NCBI GenBank assembly: GCA_035942255.1
Contig: DASZDG010000141.1
Span: forward strand, 1-64,000
Length of the DNA stretch: 64,000 nt
Direction of reading: 5' to 3'
DNA from: JALZEG01 sp035942255
GTDB lineage: Bacteria; Actinomycetota; CADDZG01; WHSQ01
Shown in pieces: positions 43,757 to 51,173 of this stretch (position 1 is the stretch's first letter; each line of letters opens with the position of its first letter). The position numbers were made by a program, and so were the translations under genes. The notes beneath the pieces are model-generated. The model was given only the letters and a program-made list of their open reading frames with translations, was not told the DNA's origin and made no database searches.

Positions 43757-44869
43757 ATGAAACGGGTTGTGGGGGGCCTCGTCTGCGTGCTGCTGCTCGG
43801 CGGCGCGACCGTCTCGGGCGCAGATCAGTCGGGACCGTGCCGGTGGGTCACCTATCCCTCGAGGGTCTCGGACGCCATCTTCTTCGGCGTGACCGCCGAC
43901 GACCCCAACAACGTGCTGGCGGTCGGCGCCGTAGTGCCGACGGCGGGGAAGGCGCGGACGTTCGTCCGCCACTGGGACGGGTCGTCGTGGGAGACCCAGC
44001 CGAGCCCCAACGTCAACGAGCAGAACCACCAGCTGAACGGTGTCGCCGTCGCGCCGGACGGGATCGCCTGGGCCGTCGGCGAGCGCAGAGGCAAGAAGTC
44101 GAGGACGATCGTGCAGCGCTTCGACGGGACGACGTGGCGGACGCACAGCAGCTTGAACCCCAGTGAGGACCTGAACCGGCTCAACGGCGTCGACGTCGCG
44201 CCCTCCGGCGACGTCTACGCCGCGGGTGCGCGCTGGAACGCCGATAAGAAGTACCGGACGATGGTCCACCGCTGGGACGGCGAGGACTGGGTGATGGTCG
44301 CGAAGAAGTTCCCCGGCATCTTCTGGGACCTGGACGTCATCGCTGACGACGACATCTGGGCGGTCGGCACGAAGGCCGTCGCCAGTGGCGGCGGGCGCAC
44401 GTTCGCAGTCCACTTCGACGGGACGAGCTGGACCGAGGTCGCGACGCCCTCCCAGGCCGAGGGGTTCAGCGTGCTCTACGACGTCTCGGCCGCGGCCCCC
44501 GACGACGTCTGGGCGGTCGGCGAGTGGTACGACCGAGGCGACCCGCGGGCTGTGATCTTCCACTTCGACGGCACGAGCTGGTCGGCGCCGGAGATTCCGG
44601 ACTTCGGGACCTACACGACCCTCTTCGGAGTCTCGGCCCTCGACGCCGATACCGCTGTTGCCGTGGGCGAGGACCAGCACGATGAGGACGACAGCCGCGT
44701 CGTGATCGAGTGGGACGGGACCTCATGGGCTCGGGCGGACCAGGACGGCGAAGACGTGGCGAACTGGCCGCAGGCCGTGGACCTGTCGCCGGACGGCGGG
44801 GGCTGGGCGGTCGGGTACCACTCGGACGACCCGGCCACCGACTACCTCGAGCGCCGCACCTGCGGATAG
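43757..44869 (+). CDS. Secreted beta-propeller-like protein
   Basis: A 370-residue exported protein, ATG 43757, with a signal peptide ending near VSGADQS. Six or seven repeats of ~55 residues follow, each with the motif (H/R)(W/F)DG(T/S)(S/T)W and a downstream DDIWAVG or similar strand: HWDGSSWE, RFDGTTWR, RWDGEDWV, HFDGTSWT, HFDGTSWS, EWDGTSWA. This is the look of a beta-propeller. Probable role: extracellular binding; no catalytic residues are evident. It starts 112 bp after the tRNA. Confidence 0.65.
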   Translation: MKRVVGGLVCVLLLGGATVSGADQSGPCRWVTYPSRVSDAIFFGVTADDPNNVLAVGAVVPTAGKARTFVRHWDGSSWETQPSPNVNEQNHQLNGVAVAPDGIAWAVGERRGKKSRTIVQRFDGTTWRTHSSLNPSEDLNRLNGVDVAPSGDVYAAGARWNADKKYRTMVHRWDGEDWVMVAKKFPGIFWDLDVIADDDIWAVGTKAVASGGGRTFAVHFDGTSWTEVATPSQAEGFSVLYDVSAAAPDDVWAVGEWYDRGDPRAVIFHFDGTSWSAPEIPDFGTYTTLFGVSALDADTAVAVGEDQHDEDDSRVVIEWDGTSWARADQDGEDVANWPQAVDLSPDGGGWAVGYHSDDPATDYLERRTCG

Positions 44870-45245
44870 CGCGGGAGGCGGCCACGACAGACGATTGCCG
44901 GGGCCTGTAAACCCCCGCGCTGCGTATTACCTGGCAAGCGCCGCAAGGATCTGCCGGAACGCGCGGTTCGAAGCCGTGCAGTCAGCCCGGCTCCGGGCCC
45001 TTAGTTCGCCCGATCGGGTGACCTTTCCGAACCAATGCGAGCATTTTTCTGACTTTTCCGAATCCCTTGAAGGAATGCAACTGGTCCAGGCGAATAGTTG
45101 CGCCGGGCGCTACGAGAGTGACAACTCTCGTAACCGTCCTCCACGCCGGCCGAAGGTATTGGGCGGAGGCCGGGGTGGAGTGGGGCAGGGCAGTAATGGC
45201 GGCGGCAAGAACCAGCGTCGGTTCTTTCCCTAGATGGAGGTTTGG
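44870..45245. other. Regulatory gap before the secreted-protein genes
   Basis: 376 bp with no convincing gene. One open frame (44895-45233) is compositionally odd, without a good start or homology, and I do not call it. The gap has an A/T-richer central part (45020-45110) and a perfect inverted repeat (45111-45132). Confidence 0.5.
45111..45132. promoter_or_regulatory. Perfect 9-bp inverted repeat
   Basis: TACGAGAGT-GACA-ACTCTCGTA. It lies 114 bp upstream of the secreted-protein gene at 45246. It could be an operator for an unknown regulator or an mRNA leader hairpin; there is no T run, so a terminator is unlikely. Confidence 0.5.
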
Positions 45246-45680
45246 ATGAAGCTCAAGAGGATTCGCAACATCGCACTCGCGACGGCTCTCGCGGCCGTTG
45301 CTGTCATTCCCGCTGTCGGCGCGAACGCGTCGTCGGCCGCGTCGGTATCGATGGTGCAGACGGACATCGCGCAGGACGGCGACGCCGCTCACCTGGCCAT
45401 CGCCACTTGTAACGGTGCCGGCGCCACGACCGGTTCCAGCCTCGCGGTTGCCGTCGAGGGCCAGACCACGGCCCCCGGTGCCGTTGCAGTCCGCGTCAAG
45501 TGCGGGATCGTCATGGGCGGCCGCGTCGTGCGCTCGTTCCAGAACGCGCTTCCGGGCTCCGTGGCCGGGACGGCTGGTGTCGCTCAGAACCTGCCCGTGG
45601 CGCCCTTCACCGTGTGCGCAGACGTCTACGCGCTGTTCTCGGACGGTGCCGAGTCCCGCAACAACCGCTGCCCGCTCTAA
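45246..45680 (+). CDS. Small secreted protein, paralogue of 46688-47104
   Basis: A 144-residue exported protein. ATG 45246 is used because GGAGG (45237-45241) is correctly spaced; it opens a signal peptide (KLKRIRNIALATALAAVAVIPAVGANA). The mature part is beta-like with four cysteines (ATCNGAG, VKCGIVMGG, TVCADVYALFSDGA, RCPL), arranged as in the paralogue downstream. No family is recognised. It is the first of three secreted-protein genes in a row. Confidence 0.65.
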   Translation: MKLKRIRNIALATALAAVAVIPAVGANASSAASVSMVQTDIAQDGDAAHLAIATCNGAGATTGSSLAVAVEGQTTAPGAVAVRVKCGIVMGGRVVRSFQNALPGSVAGTAGVAQNLPVAPFTVCADVYALFSDGAESRNNRCPL

Positions 45681-45694
45681 AAAGCACAGCATCG

Positions 45695-46639
45695 ATGTCG
45701 CTCGCTCCTGACTGCTCAAACGCCCAAAAAACGGTGACGACTCGTCGTCTGAAGAGACTGGCGGCCGCTACGGCGGCCGCCGGTCTCGTCACCGGTCTGC
45801 TCCCGTCCGCCGCCGGCGCCGTCAAGAAGCAGACGGTCGCGCCGGTCGTCATGGGAGCGGAGAACCTGATCGCCGGCTCCTCCGGCAAGATCTCGGTCAC
45901 GATCCCGCGGGACGCGGCCTTTGACGCCAAGACCGGCGACAACCCCTACTTCCGCTTCTCCGGCGGCGGCCGCTTCGCAGGCGTGCTGCTCGCGGAGACC
46001 GGTCCCGACCTGATCAGCAGCGGTGTCAGCTTCTTCGCCGGCCGGTACGGCTTCTGCGGAAGCCCGGGATGCACCCCGCGTGAGACCACCCAGTTCCTCA
46101 CCGTGAGCGGGACCGACGGCGAACCCGCCTTGCCTGCGGGGAACTACGACCTGTACCTGATCGCGGAGACCCGCGCTTCGGTGCGACTGCAGTTCGATGG
46201 CCTCTCCGGCACCACGAAGATCGTTCCTCAGCGGGCGATCGATACCCAGGTGACCGAGCCCGGGAGCGGCGTCGCGATCCCCCAGAACGTCGCTTACTCG
46301 TACGGCCAGAGCTACGACTTCAAGGGCGAATACGGTTTCGTGTTCGACGTGCTCAGCATCACAGGGGACGCCTGGGCCCTGGGGCGGTACGGGAACTGCA
46401 TCTGGCGCGGCGACCCGCCGGTTCCCCCGGAGGTCGCGTACAGCGCGCCGGGGTGTCCCGGAGGGCTGACCCTGCACCAGGTCGACTTCACGACGAGGGT
46501 CTCCGAGTTCCGGATCGACAGCTACTCGACGACACTGTTCGACCCCGGCAAGTGGGCGATGTCCTCGTTCTACGAGGCAGGCGGGCTCATCGACGGCTCC
46601 AACGCCCTCAGCGTCGCCGCCGACCTGCCGCCGAACTAA
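45695..46639 (+). CDS. Secreted protein of unknown function
   Basis: A 314-residue protein. ATG 45695 and GTG 45734 are both possible; the second gives the tidier signal peptide (TTRRLKRLAAATAAAGLVTGLLPSAAGA), but neither has a clear ribosome-binding site. The mature protein is beta-rich, with a probable disulfide in GFCGSPGCTPRE and another in NCIWRG...APGCPGG. The sequence contains ENLIAGSSGKISVTIP and LPAGNYDLYLIAE, consistent with a beta-sandwich. It lies between two paralogous small secreted proteins and may work with them. Confidence 0.6.
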   Translation: MSLAPDCSNAQKTVTTRRLKRLAAATAAAGLVTGLLPSAAGAVKKQTVAPVVMGAENLIAGSSGKISVTIPRDAAFDAKTGDNPYFRFSGGGRFAGVLLAETGPDLISSGVSFFAGRYGFCGSPGCTPRETTQFLTVSGTDGEPALPAGNYDLYLIAETRASVRLQFDGLSGTTKIVPQRAIDTQVTEPGSGVAIPQNVAYSYGQSYDFKGEYGFVFDVLSITGDAWALGRYGNCIWRGDPPVPPEVAYSAPGCPGGLTLHQVDFTTRVSEFRIDSYSTTLFDPGKWAMSSFYEAGGLIDGSNALSVAADLPPN

Positions 46640-46687
46640 CGCCGCGTCGAGCTTTCGGCGCGCCTTTTCACACAGAAGGAGACATTC

Positions 46688-47104
46688 TTGAGACTGCGTA
46701 GAGCTTTCGCGTTTCTGTCCGCCGTCGCCGTGTTCGGCGCCGGCGGCGCGCTTCCCGCCGCTGCGACGGCGGTGCCCCCGCCGCAGCCGGTCTTCCGGCC
46801 GCTCCCGATCGTCCGCGCCACCGGCGAGTTCGTGACGGCACTGAACCCGAATGGGCTCTCGGTCTACTTCACGTGCGCCGGCGCGTCGGCGCCCGTCGCG
46901 GCCGCGACGATCGTCACCGAGTGCTCGATCTACGTGAACGGCGTCTTCCAGGCCAACTACCCGAACGGAGCGTCGGGCAACGTCGCGGTGTCGACGGGCC
47001 GGCACGACGGGCCGCCCGGGCAGATCACGCTCTGCTACAAGGCGAAGGCGATGTTCACGGACGGATCCATCGCCGAATCGACCCGAGGCTGCGTCTCGGA
47101 CTAG
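46688..47104 (+). CDS. Small secreted protein, paralogue of 45246-45680
   Basis: A 138-residue exported protein from TTG 46688, preceded by AGAAGGAG. A signal peptide (RLRRAFAFLSAVAVFGAGGA) and a Pro-rich joint precede a domain with the same four-Cys layout as the gene at 45246: FTCAGAS, TECSIYVNG, TLCYKAKAMFTDGS, GCVSD. The shared (D)Y/K.A.F.DG..E...C ending supports common descent. A strong terminator follows at 47118. Confidence 0.65.
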   Translation: MRLRRAFAFLSAVAVFGAGGALPAAATAVPPPQPVFRPLPIVRATGEFVTALNPNGLSVYFTCAGASAPVAAATIVTECSIYVNGVFQANYPNGASGNVAVSTGRHDGPPGQITLCYKAKAMFTDGSIAESTRGCVSD

Positions 47105-47117
47105 TCGAGTCTCGTCG

Positions 47118-47151
47118 AAAGGGGGCCGCGCAGCGTCGCGCGGCCCCCTTT
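47118..47151 (+). terminator. Rho-independent terminator
   Basis: A perfect 14-bp stem (47118-47131 with 47138-47151) around a 6-nt loop, followed by TGTCTTT. It starts AAAGGGGG and ends CCCCCTTT, 13 bp after the stop. It ends the secreted-protein transcript. Confidence 0.85.
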
Positions 47152-47177
47152 GTCTTTCCGGATCGATACTGAGCGCG

Positions 47178-47777
47178 ATGGGAGACGTAGTGGTCCGGCG
47201 CGGCGACCTGGCGATCCGGCGCATGCGGCCCGTGGACGAGGACCTGATGCTGCTGGTTCGGTGGCGGGCGGCTCCTCACGTCCAGCCTTGGTGGGATCCC
47301 GACCTGCCACCGATAGACCTCGAGGGCGCTCGGGCCGAGTACCTCGCCGACATGGAGCCCGGGTCGACCACGACGCTCTGCATTGTCGAGCGTGAACGTG
47401 AGGCGGTCGGCTTCCTGCAGTTCTACCGGTGGGCCGACGAGGCCGAGGGGGCCGAGGAGGTCGGGATCCCGTTCGACGACGACACGTGGGGCCTCGACGT
47501 GATGATCGGGGAGGAGGACCTGGTCGACCGGGGGCTGGGCTCGGCGGCCGTGGCGCTGTTGTGCGAGCACCTGGCCGCGTCGGCGGGGGCCACGTCGGTG
47601 GCGCTGACGACGTCGGTGGAAAACGCCCGGGCGATCCGTGCGTACGAGAAGGCGGGCTTCGAGCGCCGGGCGCGGGTCTTGGACACGGACACGAAGGGCG
47701 GAGAGCGGGTGCCGAGCTGGCTGATGGTGTGGGAGCCGGGCCGGGGCGGCCTCCCGCGTCGCCAAACCGGCGGATAG
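47178..47777 (+). CDS. GNAT acetyltransferase, AAC(6')-like
   Basis: A 199-residue enzyme. The layout follows aminoglycoside 6'-N-acetyltransferase-type GNATs: LAIRRMRPVDEDLMLLVRWRA, HVQPWWD, VGFLQFYRWADE, LDVMIGEEDLVDRGLGSAAV with the acetyl-CoA loop (RGLG..A), then TSVENARAIRAYEKAGFERR. The substrate may be an antibiotic or another amine; this cannot be read from sequence. It has its own leader between two terminators or gaps. Confidence 0.8.
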   Translation: MGDVVVRRGDLAIRRMRPVDEDLMLLVRWRAAPHVQPWWDPDLPPIDLEGARAEYLADMEPGSTTTLCIVEREREAVGFLQFYRWADEAEGAEEVGIPFDDDTWGLDVMIGEEDLVDRGLGSAAVALLCEHLAASAGATSVALTTSVENARAIRAYEKAGFERRARVLDTDTKGGERVPSWLMVWEPGRGGLPRRQTGG

Positions 47778-47880
47778 CGCACGTTTCACGACACGCATCG
47801 CATGGTGTTGTCTTGGGTCTTGCCGCGGCCCCCGGCGGTGCGATAAGAGTGTGCGCAGGCAAGGGCGAAAGTAGAGGCGG

Positions 47881-48474
47881 ATGCGAGAAGGTGGTGGAGC
47901 GGGAGGTCCCGCGGCCGAGCAGCGGGGGCCGCTGTCCCCGGTCTGGGCGTTCATCCTCTTAGGGGCAGTGGCGACGATAGTGCCGCTGGCGCTCCTGGCG
48001 ACGCGCCCGGGGGCCGCCCGCTCGACCCCGCCGGCGGCGACGCGGAGTCCGGAATACTCGCTAACCGACGCCGAAGCGATAGCCGAGTTCGAGCGTCTGA
48101 ACGAGCTTCGCCTCCGGGCCTATGAAGATCGGGACGTGACATTGGTTCCGCGGATCTACACGTCGGATAGTCCGGTGGCGGATCGTGTTGTGAAGGAGAT
48201 CAATGATCTCGTCCGGCGCAACGTCACGACAGTCACTCGTTTCCGCACGCAGAAGCTCGTCGTCGCTCAGAACCAGGGCGAGGAAATTCGCATTCGTCAA
48301 GTCGCACTCGTGGATGCCTCATTTTTCAGCTCGACCGGTGACGAGATTTCGATTGACGCGCCCGTCGAGAGGCAGGCAATCGAATGGACTCTTCAAGTGA
48401 ATTCTGGCGTTTGGAAGATTCACGACGCCGTGGTGACGTCAGCCAAGCCGGTGGGCGAGGATTCGGATGACTAA
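47881..48474 (+). CDS. Membrane-anchored protein of unknown function
   Basis: A 197-residue protein, ATG 47881. A polar N-terminus is followed by one membrane helix (residues ~20-40, VWAFILLGAVATIVPLALLA), then a soluble domain (residues ~57-185) of an NTF2-like look: ALAEFERLNELRLRAYEDRDV, LIYTSDS-type and VWKIHDAVVT at the end. The second half of the gene (from ~48060) has lower G+C and more A/T third positions than the first, and a rare TTA codon sits at 47959-47961. It overlaps the next gene by 8 bp. Confidence 0.55.
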   Translation: MREGGGAGGPAAEQRGPLSPVWAFILLGAVATIVPLALLATRPGAARSTPPAATRSPEYSLTDAEAIAEFERLNELRLRAYEDRDVTLVPRIYTSDSPVADRVVKEINDLVRRNVTTVTRFRTQKLVVAQNQGEEIRIRQVALVDASFFSSTGDEISIDAPVERQAIEWTLQVNSGVWKIHDAVVTSAKPVGEDSDD

Positions 48475-49315
48475 ACCTAAGAGGATGGCTTGCGGAGTTG
48501 CTGCTGCGGCGTTCGTGATCTGTGGCAGTCAGGTTAGAGCGCAGTCTTCTGGATCTGCACAGATCGTCTCGTTTGGGACGCGGGCGAAAAGTGGCGTCGC
48601 GGTGACCGCGCGTGGATACGTTCCAGCGAAGACTCGAATGGGAAGCGACTCGCATTTGGCGCCGGCCCGCGCTCCCGTCACTTCCGCGGCCCCCTCACCC
48701 GCGCCCGTTGCTATCTCCGCCCATAACTGCGTTCCCCGGCTCGATCCTCGCGGGGTGTCTTTGTCGCTCGAGTTCTCCGAGGGGGCCGCCGACTGCATCA
48801 GCTTCGTCTCTCCGGCCCCCGCCGCCAGGACCGACAACAACCCACGCCGCGACAGACCCACGGCGACTCCCGAGCAGCTCGCCCTGGCCGCCTACCAGCG
48901 CGTGATCTCGATGGCCCCGGAGCCGGACATCGAGGTCGCACCCGCCGAGGCCGGGCTCACGGGGCTCGACTCCTTCCTCTGGACCGACGAGCCCCCACCC
49001 GTAACCGCCACGGCACAGGCCGGCCCCCTCACCGTCACCGCCGAGGCCCGGCCCGTTCGGTACCTCTGGGACTTCGGCGACGGCAACAACGCCAGCACCT
49101 CATACCCCGGGCGGCCCTGGACCCGGGCCCGGCCCGGCAATATCGCCCACCTCTACGAGACCAAGGGCCGCTACACGATCGGGCTCGAAGTCGTGTGGGC
49201 CGCCCGCTGGCGGACCAACGGGGGGGCCTGGCGCGACCTGGGATTCTTCACGACCGAGTCCTCCGCCGCCTACCGGGTGCGGGAGATCGTCGCCGTGCTC
49301 GTCCGGAGCCGCTAG
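48467..49315 (+). CDS. Secreted PKD-like domain protein
   Basis: A 282-residue protein with a signal peptide (KRMACGVAAAAFVICGSQVRA). A low-complexity Ala/Pro/Ser stretch spans residues ~60-100. The C-terminal half has a PKD-type beta sandwich: YLWDFGDGNNASTSYPG and HLYETKGRYTIGLEVVW. The 5' part shares the lower G+C of the preceding gene. The two probably form one exported pair in which the first gene anchors to the membrane. Function unknown. Confidence 0.6.
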   Translation: MTKPKRMACGVAAAAFVICGSQVRAQSSGSAQIVSFGTRAKSGVAVTARGYVPAKTRMGSDSHLAPARAPVTSAAPSPAPVAISAHNCVPRLDPRGVSLSLEFSEGAADCISFVSPAPAARTDNNPRRDRPTATPEQLALAAYQRVISMAPEPDIEVAPAEAGLTGLDSFLWTDEPPPVTATAQAGPLTVTAEARPVRYLWDFGDGNNASTSYPGRPWTRARPGNIAHLYETKGRYTIGLEVVWAARWRTNGGAWRDLGFFTTESSAAYRVREIVAVLVRSR

Positions 49316-49626
49316 AGCCCAAAAAACCCCAGACTTTGGGCGGATTTCGCCCGCTTGGCGGCAGAAAGCGACGCCGAAGACCCGGCAGGAACCCCCGGCC
49401 CCCGGGCGAACAACTAAAGCAGCCCGCACGCAGGGCCGAAGCCAGAGGCAGGAAGCAAGCCAGTCACACCGCAGCACCCGCACCTCCGCAGCCCGGCGCA
49501 ATCGGCGCCGGTGACGGCGGGTCCCTCTGCAGCCGTCTCTTTGACGCGCCGCGGACCGGGATGAACGGGGCGGGCGCGGGGTAAGTGGTCATTCATCGCA
49601 AAGCGACGAACTGGGGGACTTAGAAC
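49316..49626. other. Non-coding gap with a hairpin
   Basis: 311 bp without a supported gene. A 7-bp stem (GCCCAAA at 49317-49323 with TTTGGGC at 49335-49341) directly follows the previous stop and may terminate transcription. The rest is G+C-rich with several short inverted repeats, but I could not fit it to a known riboswitch. It would form the leader of the phosphatase gene. Confidence 0.4.
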
Positions 49627-50301
49627 GTGAGCGAGCGCAAGATGTCGACGAAGGTCCTCCACCGTATGCGCGCCGTCACGATCACGGCCTTCATCGGCCT
49701 CGTAGCTTTCCTCGCCCTCGGCAACCTCGCCATCTTCTCGGCGATGGTGTGGGCGAAGACGACCGCGCCGGCCCAGACGGTCACGGCTCCCCCCGACGTC
49801 ATCAACTTCCAGGTCGTCGACGACGAGGTCCTGCGGGGGTCGCACCCGAAGGAGGACACGTTCCGGGCGCTCGCCAAGCGCGGCGTGACCACGATCGTCG
49901 ACCTACGTGCCGAGGAGAACCTGCACGTCGACGAGAAGCTCCTCGGTGACCTCGGCATCACGCGCTTCAACATCCCGCTGCGCGACGGCCAGGTGCCGAC
50001 CGAGACCCAGGTCGACCAGTTCCTCTCGATCATCGAGAACAGCAAGGGCAAGGTCTACGTTCACTGCATGGCCGGCGTCGGGCGCACCGGTGCGATGGTC
50101 GCCGCCTACCTCGTCGCCACGGGTCAGGAGTCTCCGGCGGGCGCCCTCCGGCGCAACCTGTCGGTCGGCCCCCCCTCGCTCGAGCAGCTCGCGTTCGTCG
50201 CCGACCTGAGCGCCACCGAAGCCGATCGTCCGAACCCGATCGTCACCGGCCTGAGCCGCGTCCTCGACGCCCCCCGCCGGATCTGGTCGAACATCAACTA
50301 G
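49627..50301 (+). CDS. Membrane-anchored dual-specificity phosphatase
   Basis: A 224-residue protein, GTG 49627. One N-terminal membrane helix (residues ~14-42) anchors an extracytoplasmic or periplasm-facing phosphatase domain. Motifs: LRGSHPKEDTFRALAKRG, IVDLRAEE, general-acid region NIPLRDGQVP, and the P-loop HCMAGVGRTGAMVAAY (C-x5-R). It dephosphorylates protein or small-molecule phosphates. Its TAG stop shares CTAG with the stop of the convergent gene. Confidence 0.88.
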   Translation: MSERKMSTKVLHRMRAVTITAFIGLVAFLALGNLAIFSAMVWAKTTAPAQTVTAPPDVINFQVVDDEVLRGSHPKEDTFRALAKRGVTTIVDLRAEENLHVDEKLLGDLGITRFNIPLRDGQVPTETQVDQFLSIIENSKGKVYVHCMAGVGRTGAMVAAYLVATGQESPAGALRRNLSVGPPSLEQLAFVADLSATEADRPNPIVTGLSRVLDAPRRIWSNIN

Positions 50302-51173
50302 TCGAGCCCGAACGTCTCCACGCTTCTGACCCGCGCCTGGACCTCGTCCAGCGTCGTGTCGCTGAGACATCCCGTCAGCCGCCGTTGCGTGTGCTCGCCC
50401 AGCGCGGGCTGCGTGACGATCAAGGCCTTGCCGCTCCCTAGCGCCGCGATCTTCGGCGTGGTGATGTAGGCGGGGACGGTCCCGGCACAGGCCGACCACA
50501 GCCGCGAGGCGGTCTCCACCGAAGACGAGTTCGGCATCCGGGTCTTGATCTCGACGACGAGCGTGCTGCTCGTGCCCGGCAACGCACGGTCGGGCCGGTT
50601 CTGCGTGAGGTCGCCGAGCACGTCGATCGACAAGAACAGCGCCGCGGCGACCGCGATCGTAACGAGCGCGTGCTTGACGCGCGCCTTCGTGCGAGAGGGA
50701 TGCGGGGCGAGAGCCGGGACGCCGCCGCCCACGAACCCGCCCTGCGGCAGCGACAGCGGGACGAGGCGCCACGCGAGGCCGCGCTCCATCGCAGGCCGCG
50801 CGGTCGCGTGGGCGAAGCGCTCGACCAGCCAGGCGATGCCCGAGACCACGAAGCCCGCTCCCATCAGCACGGGGACGAAGACGCCCATGCCGTCGGTCCG
50901 CGTGAGCCACTTGAAGCCGGCCTTCGGCTCCGGCGCGGTCTCCTGGATCGCGGCGAGCGCGGGGGGCTCGGCCGTCGCAGTCATCCGTGACTCCATCTTC
51001 TTCAGGCGCTCGAGGATCGCGGCCCCCACGAGGCCGATCTCGGCGGCGACGAAGAAGATCCCGGCGATCAGCGTCCGGTTCCACTCCCACCGGTAGAGGT
51101 AGACGAACATGTACGTCCCCGAAGCCGCGAGCACGACCGTCATCACCGCATACGCAAGCCGCTTCGCGCTCAT
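50298..51173 (-). CDS. Membrane partner of the Rph-like enzyme
   Basis: A 291-residue protein starting at ATG 51173, overlapping the upstream gene by ATGA. Hydrophobic segments lie near residues 7-27, 37-57, 98-117 and 170-190. Between helices 2 and 3 there is a Pro/Ala-rich loop; the C-terminal ~110 residues (TSSTLVVEIKTRMPNSSSVE..., CAGTVPAYITTPKI) look exported and soluble. No family is recognised. Translational coupling suggests it works with the phosphotransferase. Confidence 0.6.
   Translation of the reverse strand: MSAKRLAYAVMTVVLAASGTYMFVYLYRWEWNRTLIAGIFFVAAEIGLVGAAILERLKKMESRMTATAEPPALAAIQETAPEPKAGFKWLTRTDGMGVFVPVLMGAGFVVSGIAWLVERFAHATARPAMERGLAWRLVPLSLPQGGFVGGGVPALAPHPSRTKARVKHALVTIAVAAALFLSIDVLGDLTQNRPDRALPGTSSTLVVEIKTRMPNSSSVETASRLWSACAGTVPAYITTPKIAALGSGKALIVTQPALGEHTQRRLTGCLSDTTLDEVQARVRSVETFGLD

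Noticed and set aside
44895..45233. A 112-codon plus-strand frame in the gap before the secreted genes
   Set aside because: Mixed composition, no ribosome-binding site, no recognisable signal or domain, and it runs across the 9-bp palindrome.
49316..49626. Possible riboswitch before the dual-specificity phosphatase
   Set aside because: I could not match a cobalamin, ydaO-type or other consensus; only short G+C-rich repeats are visible.
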